Assembly (NCBI RefSeq): GCF_018613065.1 | Contig: NZ_JAGGQW010000006.1 | Location: forward strand, 1 to 15,641 | Direction: 5' to 3' | Source: Bacillus sp. ISL-7 | GTDB lineage: Bacteria > Bacillota > Bacilli > Bacillales_B > DSM-18226 | Length of the DNA stretch: 15,641 bases | In this document: piece after piece, positions 6,154 to 13,427 of the stretch | Layout of the letters: each line of letters begins with the position of its first letter | Numbering within the stretch: the stretch's first letter is position 1 | Notes under the pieces: generated by a model | Databases searched by the model: none | Told to the model about the DNA's origin: nothing | Seen by the model: only the letters and a program-made list of their open reading frames with translations | Program-made: the position numbers and the translations under genes

Positions 6154-7050
6154 TTAATTCAAAGTGTTTCTATAAACATAAGGGTCATTAGGCTTTGGAA
6201 TGGTTTTGTAGCTTGTTACTTTTAAAACAGGAATTTTGGTTTTCATTTGTGGATAATAAACTGTATCCATTGTTCCTGTTACTTGATACCATTGGTCATT
6301 CGGTATGTGTACGTTTTTCGGGAATTGAATCATCATTCCAAAGGCACCAGAGTCAGCGACACAGTGAATGAGCCCAAAGCGAAGTAAAAACAGCTGGTTA
6401 GGTTGTTCTCCTGGACCATTGTAAGTAAATCCTTTCATGGTAATAGTTTTCCCTGCAAACGCCCCTGAAAAATTATACATTACTTCTAACCCGACTAAAT
6501 AGTCTTTATCCGTTAAAGTAATATTATTTTTTGGAATATAAGACTTAGACTCTTTCCTTACTAAATCCACAAAATCAGCTTGGTTCATGAATTTACTCAT
6601 ATCAGGATTCAGAACTTGATGAGTCCCGTATCGATCACTTCCGTCTTCTAATGTCGGAAATGAAAACCCCTTTGCATCCACAAGCTGTGAATCAAGAGTT
6701 GCCACTGGCAAAACCACTCCAGAAATAGCAGGAATTAACACAAGAGTGTAAGCCAAGAATTTTTTTATCTTTTTTCCAGCAGATTGTTTCTTTTTTTCGT
6801 GACCATGTTCATGATGGTGTTCATGGTCATGATGATCGTAGCTACAATCACAATCATGTTGTTCCTCTTTCTTTTCTCCAGAAGACCATAATTTAATTCC
6901 TTCGACAACTGTAAGTATGAATAAAATCACGATCATACTCGCAGATAAGAAGCTATATTTCATGTTTATATATTTTGAAATGTTTCCAGTGGTATGCAGC
7001 ATAAAAAACAAGTTTGTAGTAAGTATTAAAATAAGGACTTTAAACATCAT
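6154..7050 (-). CDS. YcgQ-type membrane protein (DUF1980/TIGR03943/UPF0703), copy A
   Basis: This encodes 298 residues from the ATG at 7050, with AAAGGA 6 nt upstream and the permease stop 10 nt away. An upstream TTG at 7089 would overlap the permease and lacks a site. Hydrophobic segments are at about 4-20, 34-51 and 98-117. Between the second and third lies a histidine-rich loop (about 65-84), including HDCDC and HHDHEHHHEHGHE, a likely metal-binding region. The C-terminal half has the DUF1980 pattern GKTITMKGFTY (200-210), LLRFGLIHCVADSG (222-235) and DQWYQVTGTM, resembling an OB-like fold. The usual Cys-Cys of this family is His-Cys here (H229, C230), unlike copy B. It forms an operon with the UPF0718 permease upstream. 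Partnership with the permease is known from the recurring pair; the transported substrate is not. Confidence 0.88.
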   Translation of the reverse strand: MMFKVLILILTTNLFFMLHTTGNISKYINMKYSFLSASMIVILFILTVVEGIKLWSSGEKKEEQHDCDCSYDHHDHEHHHEHGHEKKKQSAGKKIKKFLAYTLVLIPAISGVVLPVATLDSQLVDAKGFSFPTLEDGSDRYGTHQVLNPDMSKFMNQADFVDLVRKESKSYIPKNNITLTDKDYLVGLEVMYNFSGAFAGKTITMKGFTYNGPGEQPNQLFLLRFGLIHCVADSGAFGMMIQFPKNVHIPNDQWYQVTGTMDTVYYPQMKTKIPVLKVTSYKTIPKPNDPYVYRNTLN

Positions 7051-7060
7051 CCCACATCCT

Positions 7061-7930
7061 TTACAAAAGAAGTGAACCAATGAATACAAATGAAGTAATC
7101 AATGAAACTAAAAGAACCGCAAATTTTGCCTTAAAAGACCCAAACATCATAAGTAAATTTTTAATATCTACCATATTGCCAAACACTAAGAAAGATACGA
7201 CTGAAGTTTGGGGGAAAAAATTACGAAAAGATGCTGCTACAAAAGCATCAGCTTCCGAACAAACAGATAATATAAAAGCTAAAGCCATCATAACCAATAT
7301 AGCAGTTACGTGCGTACCGCCCAGTGTTGTTAATATCCGTGTAGGTACATAAACTTGCATAGTAGATGCAATTAGTGCACCTAGCACTACGTATTTTCCC
7401 ATACTAAAAAATTCGTCAACGGTGTGGTTAAAAACACTCATTAATTTTTGTCTAGTATTCTGGTGAGAATGGTCGTGAACATGTATTTCATTATTTTCTT
7501 TTAGTGGATTGTCCTTTATGACAAAAGATAATACAAGTCCAACTAAAATTGAAACACCGATTGCTAACCCTGCTCGATACCCTACCATCGTCCAGCTATC
7601 CCCGAATGCAATAAATGTAGCAAATAAAACAATAGGATTGATAATTGGACCAGAAAGCATAAAGGCAATTCCTGCATGAGGGGCGAGTCCTTTTTTTATT
7701 AACCGTGAAACTATGGGAACAATACCACATTCACATCCAGGAAATAATACTCCCATAAAACTAGCAGCAACAACAGATAAATATCTATTTTTTGGGAGAA
7801 TTCTAAGCAGTGTATTTTCAGAAACAAAAACTTCTATCAGTGCAGAAATAAAAGCCCCAACGACAATAAATGGGAATGCTTCAATGATAATACTTATAAA
7901 AATCGTATTCAATTGTAATAATCGATCCAT
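7061..7930 (-). CDS. YcgR-type permease (UPF0718/DUF318, COG0701), copy A
   Basis: This encodes 289 residues from the ATG at 7930, with GGAGG 7 nt upstream (the frame is open to 7957). About eight hydrophobic segments are present. Family signatures are FPGCECGIVPIVSRLIKKG (63-81, C66 and C68), MLSGPIINPIV (91-101), SVCSEADAFVAASF (222-235) and FGNMVDIKNLLMM (250-262). A cytosolic loop holds IHVHDHSH (149-156). COG0701 also contains the organoarsenical exporter ArsP, but these proteins pair with YcgQ. The TAA is 10 nt before the ycgQ-like gene, so the two are cotranscribed. No Zur box is visible in the approximately 380-bp leader; an inverted repeat at 7991-8006 may be regulatory. The metal or other substrate is unknown. 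Confidence 0.9.
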   Translation of the reverse strand: MDRLLQLNTIFISIIIEAFPFIVVGAFISALIEVFVSENTLLRILPKNRYLSVVAASFMGVLFPGCECGIVPIVSRLIKKGLAPHAGIAFMLSGPIINPIVLFATFIAFGDSWTMVGYRAGLAIGVSILVGLVLSFVIKDNPLKENNEIHVHDHSHQNTRQKLMSVFNHTVDEFFSMGKYVVLGALIASTMQVYVPTRILTTLGGTHVTAILVMMALAFILSVCSEADAFVAASFRNFFPQTSVVSFLVFGNMVDIKNLLMMFGSFKAKFAVLLVSLITSFVFIGSLLL

Positions 7931-8143
7931 GCATATTCCTCCTGTGATATAACACAATTGGTTTCTTTAAAAAAACAACTTCTACCATCAAAATTATCAC
8001 TAATTTCATATGTTTTGATTTTCCATATGGGGTAGATATGTTTCCCATTAAAATATATTAAACAATCTTTGTGACGAAAATGTTAACAGTTCAAAAGAAT
8101 TTTCTAAATGTTTTATTTGAAACCAATAATAATTAGAAATAGA
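7931..8143 (-). promoter_or_regulatory. Leader of permease module A with a perfect inverted repeat
   Basis: AAATTA (7991-7996), TCAC and TAATTT (8001-8006) form a perfect 6-4-6 inverted repeat about 60 bp before the start at 7930. On the minus strand it contains TGATAAT, one half of a Fur-family type site, but the other half is poor. No Zur consensus (TCGTAAT) and no strong promoter could be assigned. Confidence 0.35.
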
Positions 8144-8170
8144 AAATCCAGCACAATTACGGCTGGATTT
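8144..8170 (-). terminator. Terminator of permease module B
   Basis: AAATCCAGC (8144-8152) and GCTGGATTT (8162-8170) form a perfect 9-bp stem with a 9-nt loop. On the minus strand the stem is followed by the T-rich TTCTATTTCT. It lies about 145 nt after the stop at 8314 and separates the two modules. Confidence 0.65.
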
Positions 8171-8313
8171 CTCTGTAATAGGTAATGGTTCCTTTACCCC
8201 AAAATGATTCTACTACTTAAATGTGAATATTTTATGAATAGATAAAAATAAATGCCTTTAATCTTGTTTTTAATTTGATGGAGTAATCATTTTTTTCATT
8301 AATAATTAAAGGG

Positions 8314-9240
8314 CTATTCAATTCTAATACCTACATCAAACACATAGGGTTGCTGTGGAGCAGTAATTTTTGAAAGCTGGTCAATTTTTATAACGGGAAT
8401 TGTCTCCCCATTGAATTGGGTTTGCTCAATTTTTCCTGTTACTTGAACCCATTTATCTTTCGGCAATGCAGCTACCTCTCCTTTTGCCATTATTCCATAT
8501 ACCGAGGCATCGGCAACACAGCATGTGATTCCAAATCGAGCAACAATAATTTGGTTTTGCATAAATTCTTTTTCCCGATACACAAATCCTTTTGTGGTTA
8601 CGATTTTTCCAATCATAGCATTTAGATTATCTTGAATTATGCTCATTATGTTTACATATTGGTTATCTTCTATATTAATGATATTAGCCTTTAATATTTT
8701 ATTCTTCAACGCATCATATTCTTTTTGAGTTAAAGGCTCAGGTTGATTATCAAGTACACTTTGTGTGTTAGTTGATGTATTAAATTTATTGGTATTAGAT
8801 GATGATGGTAAACTTGAACTGTTACTTATAGTTTTATTTTGTTCAGTCGGTTGAGAGGTAGCTCCCAATTTAATCGTTCTATTCATTGCAACAGAGCTTC
8901 CTAGCACATTGTTCGAGAAAAGAAATCCTGTGGTTATAGGAATAATAAATAATAAATAAAGAAACACACTTTTTGAGAAAGAGGAGGGATAGGTATGATC
9001 CCCGTCACAATCACAATGATAAGAATGATCCTTCCCTGAAGTTCCTCTTATAATCAAAAGAACTCCAAGAATAAGGCATATAAAAAGAGTAAAGTAAATA
9101 AATCGAATCATTTTTGGTGCGATTAAAAGAGATATATTATTCGTTAGAAGTAATTTAAATAAAAGCAACATAAATCCAATCAAAATGATTCCCCTGATAA
9201 GATGATGAAAAGAAAAATCTTGGATTTTATTAGGTCTCAT
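8314..9240 (-). CDS. YcgQ-type membrane protein (DUF1980/TIGR03943/UPF0703), copy B
   Basis: This encodes 308 residues. AAGGGGTG lies 5 nt before the ATG at 9240, and the permease stop is only 13 nt upstream, so the pair forms an operon. Hydrophobic segments are near 15-32, 44-65 and 91-109. The loop between the second and third carries HCDCDGDH (75-82), shorter than the histidine-rich loop of copy A but sharing its CDC element. A Ser/Thr/Asn-rich linker (about 128-162) follows the third helix. The C-terminal domain has GKIVTTKGFVY (211-221), ARFGITCCVADASVYGIMAK (234-253) with the family's Cys-Cys pair (C240, C241), and DKWVQVTGKI. Divergent placement beside adcA and a Zur box links this copy to zinc limitation. 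Its molecular role is unknown. Confidence 0.88.
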   Translation of the reverse strand: MRPNKIQDFSFHHLIRGIILIGFMLLLFKLLLTNNISLLIAPKMIRFIYFTLFICLILGVLLIIRGTSGKDHSYHCDCDGDHTYPSSFSKSVFLYLLFIIPITTGFLFSNNVLGSSVAMNRTIKLGATSQPTEQNKTISNSSSLPSSSNTNKFNTSTNTQSVLDNQPEPLTQKEYDALKNKILKANIINIEDNQYVNIMSIIQDNLNAMIGKIVTTKGFVYREKEFMQNQIIVARFGITCCVADASVYGIMAKGEVAALPKDKWVQVTGKIEQTQFNGETIPVIKIDQLSKITAPQQPYVFDVGIRIE

Positions 9241-9253
9241 TAGGACACCCCTT

Positions 9254-10255
9254 TTATAAAAAAATTAGCTGAAAAATATATACGGAAAAATAGACGACAA
9301 GAGGAGTTACCAATAGTAGATAAATGACAAACTTTTTCTTAAAATAACCCAATAACATTAAGGTGTTTTTTATATCAATCATAGGACCGAAAACAAGAAA
9401 TGCAAGTATGGAACCTTCTGTAAAAGTGGAACCAAATGACGAAGCTACAAAGGCATCTGCTGAAGAGCATACAGAAAGGAGGTATCCTAGACCCATCATA
9501 GCCATTGGTGCAAAGGTTGTGCTAGTACCTATTGATAGGAGAACATTTCGGTCTAAGAAAGCTTGAAATAAACTGGCAAGAAATGCACCTATGAATAAAT
9601 ACTTACCTGTATCAAATAATTCATCACTTGCATGATAGAGTGTTTCTAATAGTTTATTTCCTCTTTGGTGGTGGTGGTGGTGGTCTTCCTTTTGCACTTT
9701 AAGAATATTTTCACCTTTAAAACGTCTGTAAATGATTAATCCAATAATAATGGAACTTATAAATCCTACAAACATCCTTGCATTGGCTACATAAGGTGTG
9801 CTTTTAAATGCAAAATAAGTAGACGCATAAACGACAGGGTTTAAGATTGGAGCACTAAGCATAAATACAACACCTACATGTGAAGGCATGCCTTTTTTTA
9901 TTAACCTGCGAACGACAGGAACGATGGCACACTCACATATAGGAAAGATTATTCCAAGTAAAGCGGCAGGTATAAGGGCTAAATAGGCATTACGGGGCAC
10001 GACCCTTCGGATTACATTTTCGGAAACAAATGATTGAATAATTGCCGATACAAATACACCCAGTAAAATAAATGGGATTGCTTCTAAAATAATACTAAGA
10101 AAAATGGTATTTACATTAAAAAACGTACTAGGGATTCTAGTAAAAAAAGAAATGTTTTTTAATTCCTCCGCAAAAAGAAATAGAAAAAGGAATAAACAAA
10201 ATAATAGTAAAACGAGGCTATCTTTTACCATCTTATTTATAAAGCTCACAACCAT
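9254..10255 (-). CDS. YcgR-type permease (UPF0718/DUF318, COG0701), copy B
   Basis: This encodes 333 residues from the ATG at 10255. GAGGAGGT lies 3-4 nt upstream, so the in-frame GTG two codons later is a possible true start. It has an extra N-terminal hydrophobic helix (about 12-29) that copy A lacks, then the family signatures FPICECAIVPVVRRLIKKG (104-122, C107 and C109), MLSAPILNPVV (132-142), SVCSSADAFVASSF (261-274) and FGPMIDIKNTLML. Five consecutive histidines (192-196) sit in the central loop, in place of the HVHDHSH of copy A. It is divergently transcribed from adcA across a 215-bp region with Zur boxes, so zinc control is likely. It works with the YcgQ-type protein encoded 13 nt downstream. 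Confidence 0.9.
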   Translation of the reverse strand: MVVSFINKMVKDSLVLLLFCLFLFLFLFAEELKNISFFTRIPSTFFNVNTIFLSIILEAIPFILLGVFVSAIIQSFVSENVIRRVVPRNAYLALIPAALLGIIFPICECAIVPVVRRLIKKGMPSHVGVVFMLSAPILNPVVYASTYFAFKSTPYVANARMFVGFISSIIIGLIIYRRFKGENILKVQKEDHHHHHQRGNKLLETLYHASDELFDTGKYLFIGAFLASLFQAFLDRNVLLSIGTSTTFAPMAMMGLGYLLSVCSSADAFVASSFGSTFTEGSILAFLVFGPMIDIKNTLMLLGYFKKKFVIYLLLVTPLVVYFSVYIFQLIFL

Positions 10256-10331
10256 TCTACCTCCTCAAATCTATCATTCCTTTCATATGGATATGCGATT
10301 ATGATTCGTTTATTTCATTAAAATTTGATGA

Positions 10332-10360
10332 TTGACATAAATAAATAATCGTTATAAGAT
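10332..10360 (+). promoter_or_regulatory. Likely adcA promoter
   Basis: TTGACA (10332-10337) is followed after 17 bp by TAAGAT (10355-10360); TATAAG at 10353-10358 is an alternative. The Zur box begins 3 bp downstream and would cover the transcription start, as expected for repression. Confidence 0.6.
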
Positions 10361-10362
10361 GT

Positions 10363-10383
10363 AATTCGTAATAATTACGATTT
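10363..10383. promoter_or_regulatory. Zur box 1, perfect core palindrome
   Basis: The core TCGTAATAATTACGA (10366-10380) matches the Bacillus Zur 7-1-7 consensus TCGTAATNATTACGA at every position, with AAT before and TTT after. It lies between adcA and the divergent permease gene and could control both. Confidence 0.9.
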
Positions 10384-10429
10384 ATATATTGCTATTAATC
10401 TTAAATATTACAAAAAAATTATTTTCTTT

Positions 10430-10450
10430 AAATCGTAATAATTCCTAATA
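10430..10450. promoter_or_regulatory. Zur box 2, half-degenerate, just before adcA
   Basis: AAATCGTAAT is a perfect left half. The right half ATTCCTA keeps 5 of 7 consensus positions. It lies 67 bp from box 1, inside the adcA leader and 12 bp before the ribosome binding site, so it may act as a second operator or roadblock. Confidence 0.6.
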
Positions 10451-10476
10451 AAAGACAACTTTGGAGGGAAATGAAC

Positions 10477-11406
10477 ATGAAAAGACTTTTAATCCCATTA
10501 ATTATTTTCCTATTAATGGTAGGTGGTTGCTCTAACACAGTTTCAACAAAAAGTGAAAAAACAAGTGAAGGTTCTAAAAAACTGCAAATTGTCACTACTT
10601 TTTATCCAATGTACTACTTTGCCAAAAAGGTGGCAGGCGACTCAGCAAATGTGGAACTATTAATACCAAATGGTGCAGAACCACACGATTGGGAACCGAC
10701 AGCAAAGGATATGGCTAAAATTCAAGACGCTGATGTTTTTATTTACAATAGTCAATACTTTGAAATTTGGACTGAAAAGGTATTGAAAAGTATTAATGAT
10801 TCCAATTTAAAGGTTGTGGAGGCTTCCAGTGGGATTAAATTGATGGATGCACTGGAATCAGAGGAAGGGGAGGAGCATACTGCTTCTAAAGATCCACATG
10901 TCTGGCTTTCTCCAGTATTTGCTCAGCAAGAAGTTAACACAATTGCTAAGGCTTTAGAACAGGCAGATCCTAGTAATAAAGACCAGTTTCAAAAAAATGC
11001 AACGGCTTTAAATTCTGAGTTAGCAGATCTGGACCGCTTATATAAAGAGACAATTGATAAAGCCAAGAAGAAAGAATTTGTTACACAACATGCTGCATTT
11101 GGGTACTTGGCAAAACAATATGGACTGACTCAAATTCCTATCGCAGGACTATCACCCGACGTTGAACCAACATTAGGGAAATTAGCTGAACTAACGGAAT
11201 TAACAAAGAAGAAAAATATAAAGATTGTTTATTTTGAGGAAATGACATCTTCAAAAGTGGCGGAAACGTTAGCAAAAGAAATAGGTGCTAAAACGGAAGT
11301 ATTAAATCCATTAGAGGGATTAACGAAAGAAGAACAACAACAAGGATTAGACTATATTGGTGTTATGAAAAAAAATCTGGATGCATTGAAATTATCGATT
11401 TATTGA
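10477..11406 (+). CDS. adcA: Zinc-binding lipoprotein of the AdcABC/ZnuABC importer
   Basis: This encodes 309 residues from the ATG at 10477, 9 nt after GGAGG; the ATG at 10471 is only 3 nt away. A short signal peptide ends in the lipobox VGGC (C18), so the protein is anchored outside the membrane. It is a cluster A-I (SBP_bac_9/ZnuA) metal-binding protein. The ligand histidines are H70 (EPHDWEP), H141 (DPHVWLSP) and H205 (TQHAAFGYLA), followed by VYFEEMTSSKVAETLAKEIG and LNPLEGL. The flexible loop before H141 is acidic with a single histidine (H134), shorter than the His-rich loop of many homologues. No ABC ATPase or permease gene is in the window, so AdcBC must be elsewhere. Two Zur boxes precede it, and a terminator follows at 11479-11523. 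Confidence 0.92.
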   Translation: MKRLLIPLIIFLLMVGGCSNTVSTKSEKTSEGSKKLQIVTTFYPMYYFAKKVAGDSANVELLIPNGAEPHDWEPTAKDMAKIQDADVFIYNSQYFEIWTEKVLKSINDSNLKVVEASSGIKLMDALESEEGEEHTASKDPHVWLSPVFAQQEVNTIAKALEQADPSNKDQFQKNATALNSELADLDRLYKETIDKAKKKEFVTQHAAFGYLAKQYGLTQIPIAGLSPDVEPTLGKLAELTELTKKKNIKIVYFEEMTSSKVAETLAKEIGAKTEVLNPLEGLTKEEQQQGLDYIGVMKKNLDALKLSIY

Positions 11407-11478
11407 TTAGTTATTTAGTTTGGAGTTAATTAATAATATTAAAAAAGTTTATGATTTCATTAATTTATCTAATGGTTT

Positions 11479-11523
11479 ACGCTGCCTTTTTCTGCTTTTC
11501 TTTTTGACCTAAAAGGGCAGCGT
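11479..11523 (+). terminator. Terminator downstream of adcA
   Basis: ACGCTGCC (11479-11486) is complementary to GGCAGCGT (11516-11523). The loop is T-rich and the stem is followed by TTTAGTTGGATTTC, so termination may be imperfect. It isolates adcA from rpmG. Confidence 0.6.
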
Positions 11524-11596
11524 TTAGTTGGATTTCATTTTATAAGGAATTTTCTAAAAATAAATGATTCAAATAACAAGGAATTTTATCTTGAGC

Positions 11597-11626
11597 TTGA
11601 CATGATAAAAAGAACTCATGTAAAAT
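11597..11626 (+). promoter_or_regulatory. rpmG promoter
   Basis: TTGACA (11597-11602), an 18-bp spacer and TAAAAT (11621-11626) form a good vegetative promoter. The Zur box starts 3 bp after the -10 element and covers the expected start site. Confidence 0.75.
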
Positions 11627-11628
11627 CT

Positions 11629-11649
11629 AAATCGTAATCATTTCGATTT
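11629..11649. promoter_or_regulatory. Zur box 3, before rpmG
   Basis: The core TCGTAATCATTTCGA (11632-11646) differs from the consensus at one position and is flanked by AAA and TTT. It overlaps the transcription start of rpmG, consistent with repression when zinc is plentiful. Confidence 0.9.
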
Positions 11650-11668
11650 GTTGAAAGGAGGAACTTAT

Positions 11669-11818
11669 ATGAGAGTAAAAATAACTCTGCAATGTACAGA
11701 AACAGGTGACAGAAATTACATAACTACTAAGAACAAAAGAAATAATCCAGAAAGGCTAGAATTAAGAAAATATTCTCCTAGATTGAAACGTTATACAATA
11801 CACAGAGAAACGAAGTAG
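11669..11818 (+). CDS. rpmG: Ribosomal protein L33, zinc-independent (C-minus) form
   Basis: This 49-residue protein begins [20 protein letters not shown] and ends [21 protein letters not shown] lies 7 nt before the ATG. It matches L33 along its whole length (family length about 49), including [12 protein letters not shown]. Zinc-binding L33 carries two CxxC motifs. Here only C9 remains: the first CxxC reads CTET and the second SPRL. It is therefore the cysteine-poor paralogue, made under zinc shortage in B. subtilis (rpmGC), where it replaces the zinc-binding form and frees zinc. The promoter and Zur box 3 directly upstream agree with this. It stands between adcA and zagA, with its own promoter. 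Confidence 0.93.
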   Translation: MRVKITLQCTETGDRNYITTKNKRNNPERLELRKYSPRLKRYTIHRETK

Positions 11819-11883
11819 ATATTTTGCAAAGTTATAGGTTAAATCTATGGACATTAACAATATTCCGATGAATCATGGACAAG

Positions 11884-11914
11884 TATAATATGTAAATCGT
11901 AATGATTTTGATTT
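11884..11914 (+). promoter_or_regulatory. zagA promoter -10 and Zur box 4
   Basis: TATAAT (11884-11889) is a consensus -10 without a clear -35. The box (11894-11914) starts 4 bp later: AAA, a perfect TCGTAAT half, G, then ATTTTGA (5 of 7) and TTT. It lies over the expected start site and about 24 nt before the GTG start of zagA. Confidence 0.82.
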
Positions 11915-11938
11915 AAATCAAATGGAAGGAAGGATAAA

Positions 11939-13138
11939 GTGAAAGAAATTGTAATTCCAGTAACCGTTTTAAGTGGCTATTTAGGTGCAGGTAAGACAAC
12001 ATTATTAAATTATATTCTTCAAAACCGTGAGGGATTAAGAGTTGCTGTTATCGTCAATGACATGAGCGAAATTAATGTAGATGCTGAGTTGGTTAAACAA
12101 GGTGGAGGGCTTAATAGGACGGAAGAAAAACTGGTTGAACTAACCAATGGATGTATTTGTTGCACTTTAAGAGAAGATCTTTTAAAGGAAGTGGAACGGC
12201 TCGTCCAGAAAGGAAACATTGATTACATTGTGATTGAATCAACAGGAATTAGCGAGCCAGTTCCAGTTGCCCAAACATTTTCTTACATTGATGAAGAATT
12301 GGGGATTGACCTGACCAAGTATTGTCGGCTAGATACCATGGTCACGGTGGTTGATGCAAATAGGTTTTGGCATGATTTTTCCTCTGGCGACCTGCTATTA
12401 GAAAGAAATCAGGCTTTAGGTGAAGATTACGATCGATCTGTCGCAGATTTATTAATAGACCAAATTGAGTTTTGTGATGTTTTAGTCCTTAATAAATGTG
12501 ATTTATTAGAACAGGAGCAATTAAGGCAGCTGGAGGGATTTTTAAGAAAGCTCCAACCCGAAGCAAAATTTCATCGTACCGTAAACGGAAAACTTCCACT
12601 TATAGAGGTATTGAATACAGGTTTATTTAATTTTGAAACTGCAAGCCAATCGGCAGGCTGGTTAAAAGAATTAGAGACACCTGAGCATACCCCTGAAACG
12701 GAAGAGTATGGGATAAGCTCTTTTGTTTATAGAAGTTCGGTTCCATTTCATTCTGAAAGATTTAATCGTTGGGTAGATGAAATGCCTGATGTGATAGTGA
12801 GGGCAAAGGGAATCGTATGGTGTGCAACTAGAAATGACCTAGCTTTATTATTCTCGCAAGCAGGTCCATCGATACAATTAGAGCCTGTTTCTTACTGGAT
12901 AGCTTCTTTACCTTCTGAACAACATGCCCAGTATTTTGAAGAAAATCCTGAATTAAGAGATGATTGGGATGAAAAGTATGGAGATCGGAAAAATGAACTT
13001 GTCCTAATTGGAATTGACATGGATAAAAACCTTGTAAAAGCTTCATTAGACAGATGTTTGTTGACCGATGAGGAGATGACACAAAATTGGAATGAAATGA
13101 ATGATCCTTTTGTATGGACCATTACAACAGCAGTATAG
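11939..13138 (+). CDS. zagA: Zinc-metallochaperone GTPase of the COG0523/CobW family
   Basis: This encodes 399 residues from a GTG with GGAAGG 5 nt upstream, close to the 397 or so of B. subtilis ZagA (YciC). The GTPase domain has Walker A GYLGAGKTT (13-21), the metal-binding CICC (72-75, in NGCICCTLRED), the Walker B region ESTGISEP (100-107), VVDANRF (137-143) and the guanine-specificity motif NKCD (185-188). The CobW C-terminal domain follows from about residue 255 (YGISSFVYRSSVPFHSERF) and keeps RAKGIVWCATR. In B. subtilis the Zur-controlled homologue delivers zinc to clients such as FolE under limitation. Zur box 4 lies directly upstream. The gene ends the zinc island; the terminator-like hairpin of repeat copy 4 lies 170 nt further on. 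Confidence 0.93.
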   Translation: MKEIVIPVTVLSGYLGAGKTTLLNYILQNREGLRVAVIVNDMSEINVDAELVKQGGGLNRTEEKLVELTNGCICCTLREDLLKEVERLVQKGNIDYIVIESTGISEPVPVAQTFSYIDEELGIDLTKYCRLDTMVTVVDANRFWHDFSSGDLLLERNQALGEDYDRSVADLLIDQIEFCDVLVLNKCDLLEQEQLRQLEGFLRKLQPEAKFHRTVNGKLPLIEVLNTGLFNFETASQSAGWLKELETPEHTPETEEYGISSFVYRSSVPFHSERFNRWVDEMPDVIVRAKGIVWCATRNDLALLFSQAGPSIQLEPVSYWIASLPSEQHAQYFEENPELRDDWDEKYGDRKNELVLIGIDMDKNLVKASLDRCLLTDEEMTQNWNEMNDPFVWTITTAV

Positions 13139-13259
13139 ATATAAATTTAGCTCTCCCACCAAATGACATGACAATTAAGGGTATCCAGTTATAATATTTT
13201 TACTTATTCCACGTAGGGGTAATGCTTAAGCACTTTGTCCATTTTTATGTGAGAAAAGT

Positions 13260-13372
13260 AAGTTTGTGAAGAAATGTACTTAAAGTAACGGGTGCTTGAG
13301 TTAAACAAAGAGTCGTATCTGCGGCTCTTTTTTCTTGTTAAACTAAAGGATGCAGGTTGGTGCAAGAAGGAC
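13260..13372 (+). repeat. Intergenic repeat module, copy 4, with terminator hairpin
   Basis: The first 43 nt match 594-636 at 40 positions. AGAGTCG (13309-13315) pairs with CGGCTCT (13322-13328) around a 6-nt loop, followed by a T-tract to 13333, a good terminator for zagA. TTTCTTGTTAAACTAAAGG and TGCAGG follow, resembling the second half of copies 1 and 2. The small gene at 13428 begins 56 nt after it. Confidence 0.75.
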
Positions 13373-13427
13373 TTTTGGGAATGCTAAAGAAAACTTCAAA
13401 TATACAAATTGAATCAAGGTGAGTTAA

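Noticed and set aside
7080..7352. Plus-strand 90-codon open frame opposite permease copy A
   Set aside because: It mirrors the conserved SVCSEADAF region of the permease in antisense; the same shadow appears opposite copy B at 9363-9566.
7931..8313. Zur box before permease module A
   Set aside because: I read both strands for TCGTAAT or ATTACGA and found no acceptable half-site.
10296..10316. Possible extra Zur box CGATTATGATTCG in the adcA/permease region
   Set aside because: It has outer CGA...TCG symmetry but fails to match the TCGTAAT half-site in either direction.
12828..13122. Two minus-strand open frames inside zagA
   Set aside because: They are antisense to a conserved CobW C-terminal domain, with no start signals or recognisable product.
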